From assembly GCA_945874695.1 (NCBI GenBank), contig CAMCHP010000027.1, forward strand, positions 1 through 36,322: DNA of 36,322 nt, given 5' to 3'. Positions 24,305-32,467 of the stretch are shown here, one piece after another. Each line of letters begins with the position of its first letter. Position 1 is the first letter of the stretch. This DNA is from Chryseobacterium gleum (GTDB lineage Bacteria > Bacteroidota > Bacteroidia > Flavobacteriales_D > Sanyastnellaceae). The notes under the pieces were generated by a model, which ran no database searches, was not told the origin of the DNA, and worked only from the letters and a program-made list of their open reading frames with translations. The position numbers and the translations under genes were made by a program.

Positions 24305-25662
24305 TAGCGAGTGCGAATGGTTGTTGCTTCACCTACACATGGTACGGTGAATGAGTCGCCTTCTTTTTTCGCAACGTTGAAAATATCTTCTTTTGAAGGG
24401 AACTGCGCTTTTGCAGTTGCCATCTTGCGTGAAGCGGCGTCACTCACACTCGGGTCAACTGATTTAGCGCGTGCATAATAGTCGTATGCCAACCAGTAAA
24501 CTGAGCGCGCACCCAAGGCACCGTCGTCACAAGCTCCAGAAAGAGCCATGATTGCGTCACCTTCCAAGATGATGGCCATACCATCTCTCGGATTCAAGGC
24601 CAGTGCCTTTTTGGCGTAGCTGCGTGCTTTTGAGCTTTGCCCCAGTGCTGATGCCACTTGACCTGCACGGAGGTAGTAGGTCGCGCGATCGCTGCCATCG
24701 GTTGCACCGTTCGCTGCTTCTTCTAGGTACTTCAAGGCGCCGCTGTAGTCGTCTTTCTTCAGCAAGCCCATACCGATTGCATAGGCAGAGGTAGGTTCAG
24801 GTGCAATGTCATAAACAGCTTTGGCTATTTTAATGTAGAAGTCGCTGCTTGAGCAGTCCTTCTTATTCATCAAACGAAGCACTTTTTTCTTCAATTCATC
24901 GTCGGCCGGGTTCTCGCTAATCTTTTGCTCGAGGACAGGCAACATTTGCTCACAGTCAGCGATTTGAACAAAGATTTCATCGAGGTTGTTGCGTGTTTTT
25001 TGGTAGGCCTCAATGATGCCTTCATCGGTGGCATTGATCAAATTAGCGTCGATGTAATCTTGCAGCAAAAGGTACTCAGTAAGCAAGTCACTGTGGTATG
25101 CTTTCTTTGCGTCGCCTTCAGCAGCTTTGAACACTTCAAACAAACTCAAGTAGTAACCACTGATGGTGCTTGCAGGGCTTGCAGTGGTAAGGCAATACAA
25201 TGATTCTTTGTACATGTTGTAAGCACCTTCAAGGTCTTTCTTGAAGTAACGTGCGTAATCAGACGCTTTATAACCCAAAATGCCACAGCGGTTGAGCGGT
25301 TCTTTATCGGTTGCCGCGAAAATTTCCATCCGCTGGTCGTAAACAAGCATCAAAGAGTCACGCAAGACTTTTTTACGATCAGTGCTCTCCGTGAGGTTGT
25401 ACATTTCTTTAATGAAGCGCACACCGTCAATGTAAAGTCCTTCGTTCACATCCGGCGGGCATACCGCGCAAGCCTTCTGCCAAACAAGGTAAGCGTCGGC
25501 ATAGTTTTTTTGCGTTTTGAAGCTTTTGTAAACGCTCAACGCCTCCATGCAGGCTACTTGCTGTTCTTCAGTAGCACCGTATTTTGATTGGTCTTGTGCT
25601 GTTGCCGCTCCTGCGATCATCAAACCCAAGGCTACAGCTTTAATTCGTGCAAATTGCTTCAT
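24304..25662 (-). CDS. Exported TPR-repeat protein
   Basis: A protein of 452 residues with a Sec signal peptide (MKQFARIKAVALGLMIAG, cleavage after ATA or TAQ), followed by helical repeats. Recognisable TPR units are DYSGALKYLEEAANGA and YLRAGQVASALGQSSKARSY, followed by AKKALALNPRDGMAIILEGD. Inferred: a periplasmic scaffold protein. I do not recognise a specific family name, but a TPR gene in this position next to lptC and an outer-membrane protein gene seems common in Flavobacteriales. The frame begins at 25710, but ATG 25662 starts directly at the signal peptide and leaves a 16-base gap to the upstream gene. Confidence 0.85.
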   Translation of the reverse strand: MKQFARIKAVALGLMIAGAATAQDQSKYGATEEQQVACMEALSVYKSFKTQKNYADAYLVWQKACAVCPPDVNEGLYIDGVRFIKEMYNLTESTDRKKVLRDSLMLVYDQRMEIFAATDKEPLNRCGILGYKASDYARYFKKDLEGAYNMYKESLYCLTTASPASTISGYYLSLFEVFKAAEGDAKKAYHSDLLTEYLLLQDYIDANLINATDEGIIEAYQKTRNNLDEIFVQIADCEQMLPVLEQKISENPADDELKKKVLRLMNKKDCSSSDFYIKIAKAVYDIAPEPTSAYAIGMGLLKKDDYSGALKYLEEAANGATDGSDRATYYLRAGQVASALGQSSKARSYAKKALALNPRDGMAIILEGDAIMALSGACDDGALGARSVYWLAYDYYARAKSVDPSVSDAASRKMATAKAQFPSKEDIFNVAKKEGDSFTVPCVGEATTIRTR

Positions 25663-25678
25663 GGTATTGTGTGTTGTA

Positions 25679-27082
25679 TTAATCATATTTTCGTTGAACA
25701 AACCAGGCATTTTTGAAGAAAGGAGACAGTGTAAATCCGATCACGGCGTTCACATAGTTCTCTTCGATCATGTTGCCTGCATTCTTACCTCTGTTGCCAA
25801 ATTCCATGCCAAAGTGAATTTTACTTGCTGAGCGCGAGCTCACAATCGGGAAAGAGATGCCCGCGGTGAACGCCTGGTCGAGAACTTGTTCCCCATCTAC
25901 AGCGAGGTAAGTTGCACTGTTTCTGTAACCTAAGCGATATTGAGCGCGATCGAGTAAGTTTTTTCCCTCTTCAACAGAACGTGGTGTGAATTGTACGCCA
26001 ACACCGAGGGTTGTGGTGTTTAATAAGCCGGGATTAAGCTCTGCATCGTTGACCTGAGTTCTGAAATTGCTCCATTCGCGCATTTCGATGTCGGCCGCTA
26101 CCAAAATATGTCGGCCGCCTTTGAAGTGATAGTGAAGGGCTATGCCCCCGCGCAAGCGTGAGGGCAAGCTGCTCGTGCCATCGCCAACCAGTGAAAAAGA
26201 GGTGTCAATCGGGAAAACTGCGCCTTGCTGAAATATGACTGATTCACTGAACTGTTCGATGGTGGTATTCATTTCCAGGGCTGGCGTATACACTGCTCCA
26301 ACTTGGAGCAAGAGGCGCTCGGTCATTTTTCGGTCGCGGCCGTAACGCGCTTTCAGTAACGTTTCATAATGCACACCGAAATCGGCGCCAAAATCAAAGA
26401 GTCTGAAGTTGTTGGTCGCACGTGTGCCTAAGTAGGTCGTGTTTTGAATATTTACTAAACGTGACTGTACGACGTTTCCGAAGTAATAGTTTGCATTTAA
26501 CCCTGCACTGAACGTGTGTTTCTTGACTTTGACACTGTCAGTTACGAGGCCGTCCTTATCTGTAAATCGTTGCCATTTGGTCACGTCGAATTTTCGTCCG
26601 AAACCAATGAATGCCTTGTTGATGCCTCCGCGACCCTCATAGATGTATTGCACCTGACCCACACCCTCGATACTTTGCGTAGTGCTGATCGCATAGCCTG
26701 TGGTGCTAATGGGACTGATGCCGAAGATATACCCGGTTGGTGATCCGGGGCGTTTAAAGGCCATTTGAAATTGATCAAGATTGCCGGTGTTTTGTCGGCT
26801 TGAACGATCGCCTTCGTTGATTCTTAAAAAGTGGGTTCGGATGGATGTTTGGAAGGTGGTGTTGAAGAGGTTCCCCACGGTTGCCGGATTCTCGGCATTG
26901 AGCATGTAGGTATCGTTATATGTCGACGACACACCACCCAATCCAAGGGTTCCTACGTTGCCCCCGTTGTAGAGGTCTCCGATTCCGAAGCGCGAATAGG
27001 GCGACAGGTTATTGAATTGCGCAGATGCTCCGAAGCTGAGGCCCACACAGGTGTAAATCAGAACGGCAATTTTAGAGCGCAT
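25679..27082 (-). CDS. Outer-membrane beta-barrel protein, Bacteroidetes-specific
   Basis: A protein of 467 residues with signal peptide MRSKIAVLIYTCVGLSFG and cleavage near ASAQ. The first mature residues, FNNLSPYSRFGIGDLYNG, and the many alternating hydrophobic/glycine strands are typical of FadL/OMPP1-like barrels in Bacteroidetes (for example GYIFGISPISTTGYAIS). The C-terminal part GISFPIVSSRSASKIHFGME is barrel-like. Substrate unknown. ATG 27082 is chosen as the best signal peptide start; ATG 27100 is possible. It overlaps coaX by 11 bases. Confidence 0.82.
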   Translation of the reverse strand: MRSKIAVLIYTCVGLSFGASAQFNNLSPYSRFGIGDLYNGGNVGTLGLGGVSSTYNDTYMLNAENPATVGNLFNTTFQTSIRTHFLRINEGDRSSRQNTGNLDQFQMAFKRPGSPTGYIFGISPISTTGYAISTTQSIEGVGQVQYIYEGRGGINKAFIGFGRKFDVTKWQRFTDKDGLVTDSVKVKKHTFSAGLNANYYFGNVVQSRLVNIQNTTYLGTRATNNFRLFDFGADFGVHYETLLKARYGRDRKMTERLLLQVGAVYTPALEMNTTIEQFSESVIFQQGAVFPIDTSFSLVGDGTSSLPSRLRGGIALHYHFKGGRHILVAADIEMREWSNFRTQVNDAELNPGLLNTTTLGVGVQFTPRSVEEGKNLLDRAQYRLGYRNSATYLAVDGEQVLDQAFTAGISFPIVSSRSASKIHFGMEFGNRGKNAGNMIEENYVNAVIGFTLSPFFKNAWFVQRKYD

Positions 27083-27806
27083 TGAAACGGTAAATTTCAT
27101 AATAACCTTTAAGGGTCCAATTTGGGTCTGCAAAAATGCGACTTTTTACTCCCTGTTCAAAATAAGAGATGTCACCTCCTGTATAAACAAATTGTAAATC
27201 AGGGTACAGCGTTGCAAACGCAGCAGACATTCCATTTATTTCACTGCGCCATCCATTCAGGGCACCGCTCTGCAGGGCAGCCGTTGTCGACTTGCCTACA
27301 AGTGCAATGTTTACAGGGAGTTGAACCTGTGGTAAACGTTCGGTGAATGTGTGCATTGCACGTGTGCGCATGGCTAATCCCGGCGCGATTGCTCCGCCCT
27401 GAAACACACATCCGACCGTTAGGTCGAAAGTAATACACGACCCGAGATCAACGACGAGAACAGCTTGGTTTGGGAACACTGTTTGAGCCATCACGGCATT
27501 TGCTAAACGATCTAACCCAACAGTAGTGGGTGTTTCGTAATCAACACTGATCGGCAATGGGGTCGCTTGGGTGATTTCAAAAACGGTACTTCGGTGCCTG
27601 AAGTTTTCGAGAATCATACGCGGACCGCTCGCCGCAACGACCACGTTTTCATGGGTTTCAAGCACTTGTTCGAGCAAGGTGCCGAACTCAATTTGGTTGA
27701 TTTCGGTGCGCTGCACCCTTGTGATTTCGTGGTTTTCGAAATAGGCAACTTTCACGGCGGTGTTGCCGATGTCGATAACCACTGTTGCACTCACGGGGCG
27801 CTCCAT
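27072..27806 (-). CDS. coaX: Type III pantothenate kinase
   Basis: Phosphorylates pantothenate with ATP, the first step of coenzyme A synthesis. The 244-residue ASKHA-fold enzyme shows the phosphate-binding DIGNTAVKVAYF (residues 11-22), TVGLDRLANAV, DLGSCITFDLT and GGAIAPGLAMR, then TGGDISYF. All fit CoaX rather than the CoaA type. The segment TFDLTVGCVF is encoded by a repeat copy (27409-27431) whose stem has changed from GGCC to GACC/GGTC. The start overlaps the end of gldD by 16 bases. Confidence 0.95.
   Translation of the reverse strand: MERPVSATVVIDIGNTAVKVAYFENHEITRVQRTEINQIEFGTLLEQVLETHENVVVAASGPRMILENFRHRSTVFEITQATPLPISVDYETPTTVGLDRLANAVMAQTVFPNQAVLVVDLGSCITFDLTVGCVFQGGAIAPGLAMRTRAMHTFTERLPQVQLPVNIALVGKSTTAALQSGALNGWRSEINGMSAAFATLYPDLQFVYTGGDISYFEQGVKSRIFADPNWTLKGYYEIYRFNAL
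27409..27431 (+). repeat. Palindromic repeat, copy 9
   Basis: CATC, CGACC, loop GTTA, GGTCG, AAAGT. Differs from copy 1 by a matched pair of arm changes (GGCC to GACC/GGTC). Inside coaX. Confidence 0.8.
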
Positions 27807-28369
27807 GTGAGGGTTTCCATGAAGTGCAAGACATCTTGCCTTAAGAAATCAACCACGGGTGCCAGTGAATCGGCATTGGGTATGTGCTCGAAATAAAGCG
27901 AGCCGCGGATGAAATGTTGCGCACTGTCGGTGACATAAAATTGCAACGGTGAAGCGACATTGCCTGTGAGGTCGTAAATCATGCCATACACGTTCGCATC
28001 GCTGTTTTGATAGGCATTGCGTTTGATGGCATTGGCTTTAACTTCATGTTTAAAGGCGAAATTGTAAGCGTCTTCAACCAGCGGTGTTACGCTGCCCTCG
28101 AAGCGGAGGTAGGTGCAATGAACGCGTGCATTGTGGCGCGGAAACACAACGTTAAACCAGCAACTATCGGTGGATTCGCTGATCATTTCGACCTGGCTGT
28201 ATTTGGGTAATTCGACCTTGAATGCGCAGGGCGAGGCGAAAGTCGTGTAATTTTTTTCTGGCAGAGCAATACGAAAATAGCCCTTCGGTTTGGGGGTATA
28301 ATGTTCTTCGCAGCCAAAACAGAGCAGCACGAGGAAAGCAACCAGAAAATGAGCTAGGGTCTTACGCAT
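27791..28369 (-). CDS. gldD: Gliding motility lipoprotein GldD
   Basis: A 192-residue lipoprotein: MRKTLAHFLVAFLVLL followed by lipobox CFGC. The mature protein begins EEHYTPKPKGYFRIALPEKNY in the typical GldD manner (YTPKPKGYFRI is diagnostic). Known: GldD is needed for gliding and type IX secretion in Flavobacterium johnsoniae, where gldD lies next to gldE, as here. Its biochemical role is unresolved. ATG 28369 overlaps the gldE stop by eight bases; an upstream start at 28381 is less likely. Confidence 0.93.
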   Translation of the reverse strand: MRKTLAHFLVAFLVLLCFGCEEHYTPKPKGYFRIALPEKNYTTFASPCAFKVELPKYSQVEMISESTDSCWFNVVFPRHNARVHCTYLRFEGSVTPLVEDAYNFAFKHEVKANAIKRNAYQNSDANVYGMIYDLTGNVASPLQFYVTDSAQHFIRGSLYFEHIPNADSLAPVVDFLRQDVLHFMETLTWSAP

Positions 28370-29714
28370 GGGTTTTATCATCGGCTTGCGGCAGACTCAC
28401 CTTCACTTGTTTTACTCTTCTGCGATCAGAAGCTTCTACGGTGAGCCAATACGCGTCAAAAGCATAGCGCTCACCTTTGAGCGGTATTTTACCGGCATGC
28501 TCAACAACAAAGCCCGCAAGGGTGTCGCTATCACCTTTGGCGGCTTCGAAAGCCGTTCCATCGATGTTTAAGATGCGATAAAGATCGATGAGCGCTGTTT
28601 TGCCTTCAAAGACGTAATTGAAATCGTCGAGTTTGGTGTAGTGTATATCGTCTTCGTCAAATTCGTCGGTGATTTCACCTACGATTTCTTCCATCACATC
28701 TTCGAGCGTTACGATGCCACTGGTTCCGCCATATTCGTCAACTACAACGGCCATGTGCATTTTGCGGCCTTGGAATTCACGCAGCAAGTCGTCAATTTTC
28801 TTGTTTTCAGGAACGAAGAAAGGTTGACGCACCAAGGTTGTCCAGTCGAAAGTTTCAGCGTCAACGAACGGTAGAAGATCTTTGATGTAGAGAATTCCTG
28901 CGATCTGGTCGAGCGATTCGCGGTACACCGGGATGCGTGAGAATCCGCTCTCCATCACGTCATCGAACATTCTGCGCCATTCAAGCTGCAAAGCGACTGC
29001 AGAAACATCGGTACGAGGTGTCATAATTTGCTTCACATCTTTCATGCCGAAGCTAACAATGCCTTCGTAGATTTTCTTTTCTTCTTTCGTGCGGTCGTTA
29101 TTGTCGGTTAATTCAAGCGCATGCCCCAACTCTTCAATGCTAATGTTCGAGTTCTTGGTTTTCCGTTGGCGTCGCTCGAGCAAATGCCCCATAACTACCA
29201 GCGGTTTCCAGAAGATGTAAAAAAGACGTTGAGCGATTTGCAAAGGAACCGCCATTGCTGCTGCAATTTCGATGCGGTAATTTGTAGCGTACACTTTCGG
29301 AATAACCTCGCCAAAAAGTACGATTAAGAAGGTAACCGCGACAATATTGATCAAGAATGCCATCACTGGCGATAAGGTCTCAGCAGGTACGATTTGCTGC
29401 ACAACTACAGTAGAGAGCAAGATGATGATAATGTTCACGAAATTGTTGACGACCAAGATGGTTGCCAGCAAGTTGCGCGGGCCATTTTCAATGTCAGGCG
29501 ACTCAAGTACATTGAGAATGCGTTGACCTGACTTTGATTCTTGTTCACGCAATTTGGCCAAATCAGCAGGGCCAAGGGAGAAAAATGCAACTTCAGAACC
29601 GCTTACCAGTGCGCTGATAACAAGCAAAATGAGCATGATCGCAACAGGCACGATAAATTCAACGCTCAGGAGGGCTTCAGCGAGAGGGATTTGGAGGGAT
29701 TGTTCGGGGTCCAA
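28362..29714 (-). CDS. gldE: Gliding motility-associated protein GldE (CNNM/CBS family)
   Basis: A 450-residue integral membrane protein. The CNNM domain has about four helices (IMLILLVISALVSGSEVAFF, NFVNIIIILLSTVVV, VTFLIVLFGEVIPKVYATNY). Two CBS domains follow (MTPRTDVSAVALQ and MAVVVDEYGGTSGIVTLEDV), with a C-terminal CorC domain (SDTLAGFVVEHAGKIPLKGE). Known: GldE works with GldD; over-expressed GldE partly suppresses some gldD defects. Identity as GldE rather than a general CNNM protein rests on its position between ssb and gldD. Confidence 0.92.
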   Translation of the reverse strand: MDPEQSLQIPLAEALLSVEFIVPVAIMLILLVISALVSGSEVAFFSLGPADLAKLREQESKSGQRILNVLESPDIENGPRNLLATILVVNNFVNIIIILLSTVVVQQIVPAETLSPVMAFLINIVAVTFLIVLFGEVIPKVYATNYRIEIAAAMAVPLQIAQRLFYIFWKPLVVMGHLLERRQRKTKNSNISIEELGHALELTDNNDRTKEEKKIYEGIVSFGMKDVKQIMTPRTDVSAVALQLEWRRMFDDVMESGFSRIPVYRESLDQIAGILYIKDLLPFVDAETFDWTTLVRQPFFVPENKKIDDLLREFQGRKMHMAVVVDEYGGTSGIVTLEDVMEEIVGEITDEFDEDDIHYTKLDDFNYVFEGKTALIDLYRILNIDGTAFEAAKGDSDTLAGFVVEHAGKIPLKGERYAFDAYWLTVEASDRRRVKQVKVSLPQADDKTHA

Positions 29715-29744
29715 AATGACGAGATTCGTTCGACAATCAGCTGA

Positions 29745-30194
29745 TTAGAACGGGAGATCTGTATCGTCGTCCTGATCAGTATGTCCAGCGGCGGCAGGAG
29801 CAGGCTGTGATTCAGCAGTGCTGGCAGGATGCGGGGCGCTATTGCGTGCCGGTGAGTCGCCTGCTCGTCCGAGTAGTTGCATCACGTCGCCCACGATTTC
29901 TGTAGTATAACGTTTTTGACCGGCTTCATCATCCCATGAGCGCGTGCGCAGTTTACCTTCAACGTACACCTGAGAACCTTTGCGCAAATATTTTTCAGCT
30001 GTTTCAGCGAGTTTTCTCCAAAGTACAATGTTGTGCCATTCAGTGATCTCTTTCTTCTCGCCGCTTTGCTTATCAATGTAGACTTCAGAAGTAGCGATGG
30101 AAAAAGAACAAACAGGAACACCCGCCGGCGTGTGACGCATTTCAGGGTCTTTACCGAGGTTTCCGAGTACAATAACTTTATTAATACCTGCCAT
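29745..30194 (-). CDS. ssb: Single-stranded DNA-binding protein
   Basis: A 149-residue SSB. The OB fold begins [19 protein letters not shown] and includes [19 protein letters not shown] and [17 protein letters not shown] disordered Pro/Ala-rich linker follows, then the acidic tip DDDTDLPF that recruits replication and repair proteins. ATG 30194 is chosen because it matches the family N-terminus and because a -7 box ends five bases before it. It lies directly after mutY, as in other flavobacteria. Confidence 0.96.
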   Translation of the reverse strand: MAGINKVIVLGNLGKDPEMRHTPAGVPVCSFSIATSEVYIDKQSGEKKEITEWHNIVLWRKLAETAEKYLRKGSQVYVEGKLRTRSWDDEAGQKRYTTEIVGDVMQLLGRAGDSPARNSAPHPASTAESQPAPAAAGHTDQDDDTDLPF

Positions 30195-30199
30195 AAGTG

Positions 30200-30207
30200 C
30201 AAAGATA
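30200..30207 (-). promoter_or_regulatory. -7 box of ssb, leaderless arrangement
   Basis: The minus strand reads TATCTTTG, an exact match, then CACTT and ATG 30194. The expected transcription start coincides with the start codon. It lies between the mutY stop and ssb, so ssb and the gld genes can be expressed independently of mutY. Confidence 0.6.
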
Positions 30208-30223
30208 TAAAACCGCAAGGAGT

Positions 30224-31288
30224 TCATTCGCTTACGTCAGCGGAAGAAAAGACAAAAGGTAAGAATTTTTCAACGATTCGCGGCACTGGAAGCTTGAGAA
30301 GGTCAGCCTGATCTACGCGCCGCAGGCTTGGCCAGTTGATGGCGGTTGGTTCGGGGTAATGCAAAAGATGAAACGTGATGTGCAATCGCCGATGCGAAAG
30401 TATGTGCAACGTTTCAGCGCTCGATTTTACGATTTTAGGCTGCGCGGGCAGTCGTTCGAGTGCGTTTTGCAGCTGTTTTTGCGCTTCATTGGGGTTTGCG
30501 CCTTCGGCGGATGGGAAATCGTATAAATTATGCCAGATTCCCGCTTCTGTTCGCTGCCGCACCAAATATTCGTCGCCCGTTTGGATGACGATGTAGTGGA
30601 TGTATTGGTCGGTGACCTTTGTTTTAAGTGCCTTTTTCGGAAGTTCGGTGACTGTTTGGGCTTCAAGTGCGAGGCAATTGGCTTGAACAGGGCAAATGTT
30701 GCACTGCGGATTTTTTGGCGCACAAATAAGAGCTCCGAGTTCCATCACCGCTTGGTTGAAAGTGCCAGGTTTTAAAGGCGGTAGCAGCGCGTGCATCGCT
30801 TCGAGTATTTGGGTTTTACCCGCTGCTTTATCAATTGGATCTTGGATGTTGAACACCCTTGATATCACGCGATTCACGTTACCATCAACGACGGGCACGG
30901 GGTCGTTAAAGGCGATTGATGCCACGGCTGCCGCGGTGTACGGACCGATGCCCTTGAGTTTGAGTAGTTCGTTTGCGGTGCGGGGAAAAACACCTTTAAG
31001 CGTATGGCTTACTTCTTTGGCGGCCTTGTGCAAGTTACGCGCCCTGCTGTAATAACCGAGGCCTTGCCAAAGCTTCAATACATCTTCCTCTGGAGCATTG
31101 GCCAAGTGATGCACAGTTGGGTAGTTTTCGGTGAATCGGAGGTAGTATTTGAGGCCTTGATCGACGCGTGTTTGTTGCAAGATCACCTCCGACAGCCAAA
31201 TTTTATAGGGGTCGTTGACATTTCTCCAAGGCAGGTCGCGTTGGCTTGTATCGTACCATTTTAGGAGGTTTTCGGTGATTTTGTGCAT
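30224..31288 (-). CDS. mutY: A/G-specific adenine glycosylase
   Basis: Removes adenine paired with 8-oxoguanine. The 354-residue protein has catalytic E34 ([12 protein letters not shown]), the helix-hairpin-helix [14 protein letters not shown], catalytic D135 ([10 protein letters not shown]) and the [4Fe-4S] cysteines C189, C196, C199 and C205 with MutY spacing. The C-terminal NUDIX-like domain that reads 8-oxoguanine starts near residue 230. First gene of the minus-strand array and divergent from HU. A shortened copy of the palindromic repeat lies in the NUDIX-like part. Confidence 0.96.
   Translation of the reverse strand: MHKITENLLKWYDTSQRDLPWRNVNDPYKIWLSEVILQQTRVDQGLKYYLRFTENYPTVHHLANAPEEDVLKLWQGLGYYSRARNLHKAAKEVSHTLKGVFPRTANELLKLKGIGPYTAAAVASIAFNDPVPVVDGNVNRVISRVFNIQDPIDKAAGKTQILEAMHALLPPLKPGTFNQAVMELGALICAPKNPQCNICPVQANCLALEAQTVTELPKKALKTKVTDQYIHYIVIQTGDEYLVRQRTEAGIWHNLYDFPSAEGANPNEAQKQLQNALERLPAQPKIVKSSAETLHILSHRRLHITFHLLHYPEPTAINWPSLRRVDQADLLKLPVPRIVEKFLPFVFSSADVSE
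30494..30513 (-). repeat. Palindromic repeat, copy 10 (short)
   Basis: Minus strand: CATC, CGCC, loop GAA, GGCG, CAAAC. Shorter stem and loop; the least certain member. Inside mutY. Confidence 0.5.
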
Positions 31289-31337
31289 GTGTCAGGATGA
31301 GGCCGTGAAGGTAATTCTTAAAAATGTATCCGTATAG

Positions 31338-31369
31338 TTTCGGTATTCCATTGAATCAGACTATCTTTG
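31338..31369 (+). promoter_or_regulatory. Promoter of the HU gene
   Basis: TTTC (31338-31341), a 20-base spacer and TATCTTTG (31362-31369), an exact -7 match. The leader before ATG 31409 is about 35 bases. Confidence 0.7.
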
Positions 31370-31408
31370 CGCTCCCATTTTTAAACCCTCTGAAACGCAA
31401 AAATAGTT

Positions 31409-31699
31409 ATGACGAAGGCGGATATTGTGAATGAGATCGTCGAGAAGACTGGTATTGAGAAGGCAGATGTTCAAGAGACCGTAGAGGCCTTTATGAAGAG
31501 CATCAAAGTTTCTTTGGAGAAAGGAGATAACGTGTATCTCCGCGGATTTGGAAGCTTCATCATTAAGAAGCGTGCACAGAAAACAGGTCGTAACATTCTT
31601 CGGAACACGACGATTGTGATTCCTGCGCACAACATTCCATCGTTCAAGCCTGCGAAGGTTTTTGCTGATGGCGTGAAGAAGAAAGTAGCCGTTAAGTAA
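31409..31699 (+). CDS. HU/IHF-family DNA-binding protein
   Basis: A nucleoid protein of 96 residues. It begins MTKADIVNEIVEKTGI, the usual HU N-terminal helix, and contains the signature VYLRGFGSFIIKKRAQKTGRN split over the beta arm, with the DNA-intercalating arm segment NTTIVIPAHNIPSFKPAK. It binds and bends DNA, probably as a dimer. The stop overlaps the start of the following TPR gene (TAATG). Confidence 0.95.
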   Translation: MTKADIVNEIVEKTGIEKADVQETVEAFMKSIKVSLEKGDNVYLRGFGSFIIKKRAQKTGRNILRNTTIVIPAHNIPSFKPAKVFADGVKKKVAVK

Positions 31700-32292
31700 T
31701 GGGCGGCAAGCCTGTTCGCATCTTGGTGGCCGTCGTGGCCATCGTATTGGTGGTGGTAGCCTTGGTGTTGCCGCGCCAGCCTCAGAGTGTGCGTGAAGTA
31801 ATGAACACGGCACCTGTAAGTGATGCAGAACGGGAATTGATGGCAGCGGTTCAGCTGGTGCAGTCGGGGCAAAACCCGATGGAAGGCATCATGCGCATCC
31901 GAGCTTTAGTAGAGGCTGATTCGACCTACGAAGAAGCGCATCTCTGGCTTGGGGCTTTTAGTCTGCAATCGGGTCAGCGCGATAAGGCCACGGAGCGTTT
32001 TGAAATGGTAATTCGGTTGAATCCGAAAAACCCAGAACCTCATTGGCAGCTTGCGATGATGGCGATTGATGAGAAGGCGTATGAAGCTGCAATACCGCAC
32101 CTGATGACCAGCGTAGCGTTAGATTCAGCCTATGTGAATGGACTGTTTTTCGCGGCGCGCTGCTACGAAGAGCTGGGAGACCGGGCGAAGGCGCTCGAGT
32201 TGTACCAAGAGTATTTACCCTACTCAACCGACACGGTTGTGACAAGCCGGGTAGAAGAATTTATTGAAGTGATTGAAACAGAGTTAAAATAA
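31699..32292 (+). CDS. Membrane-anchored TPR protein
   Basis: A 197-residue protein with one N-terminal membrane helix (about residues 8-25, ILVAVVAIVLVVVALVLP). About four TPR units follow, such as YEEAHLWLGAFSLQSGQRDKA, PEPHWQLAMMAIDEKAYEAA and NGLFFAARCYEELGDRAKAL. It resembles the CcmI/NrfG-like TPR fold but lacks a diagnostic feature, so no function is assigned. The start overlaps the HU stop by one base. Confidence 0.85.
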   Translation: MGGKPVRILVAVVAIVLVVVALVLPRQPQSVREVMNTAPVSDAERELMAAVQLVQSGQNPMEGIMRIRALVEADSTYEEAHLWLGAFSLQSGQRDKATERFEMVIRLNPKNPEPHWQLAMMAIDEKAYEAAIPHLMTSVALDSAYVNGLFFAARCYEELGDRAKALELYQEYLPYSTDTVVTSRVEEFIEVIETELK

Positions 32293-32297
32293 GAGCT

Positions 32298-32390
32298 ATG
32301 CCAAGCGGAAAAAAACGTAAGCGCCATAAGATGGCCACGCACAAGCGGAAAAAGCGTCTGCGTAAAAACCGTCACAAGAAGAAGAAATAA
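32298..32390 (+). CDS. 30-residue basic protein, AURKAIP1/COX24 (mS38-like) family
   Basis: A complete 30-codon frame starting MPSGKKRKRHKMATHK and ending in KKKK. More than half the residues are Lys or Arg. The PSGKKRKRHKM..HKRKKRLRKNRHKK pattern is the AURKAIP1/COX24 domain of mitochondrial ribosomal protein mS38; related mini-proteins are known in Bacteroidetes. Inferred: a small ribosomal protein or rRNA-binding peptide. It starts six bases after the TPR gene and precedes the RNase G/E gene, a context related to RNA. It is too short for many gene finders. Confidence 0.82.
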   Translation: MPSGKKRKRHKMATHKRKKRLRKNRHKKKK

Positions 32391-32396
32391 GGGCGT

Positions 32397-32412
32397 GGAC
32401 CTTTAGGGGTCC
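32397..32412 (+). terminator. Weak hairpin between the COX24-like gene and the RNase G/E gene
   Basis: GGACC / GGTCC stem with a six-base loop a few bases after the stop of the 30-residue gene. The following sequence is only moderately T-rich (ATTCTTCATTTT), so termination is uncertain. Confidence 0.35.
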
Positions 32413-32467
32413 CCCATTCTTCATTTTGGACAAAGTTTTGTAAGACTTAGACGTAACGCCCCTGCAT

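Noticed and set aside
25448-25475. CATCCGGC start similar to the repeat within the TPR gene.
   Set aside because: No matching second arm at the right distance and no AAAAC-like flank.
22185-29714. Hemolysin label for the two CNNM/CBS proteins.
   Set aside because: The domain layout is that of metal-ion transport-related CNNM proteins and GldE. No haemolytic function follows from the sequence.
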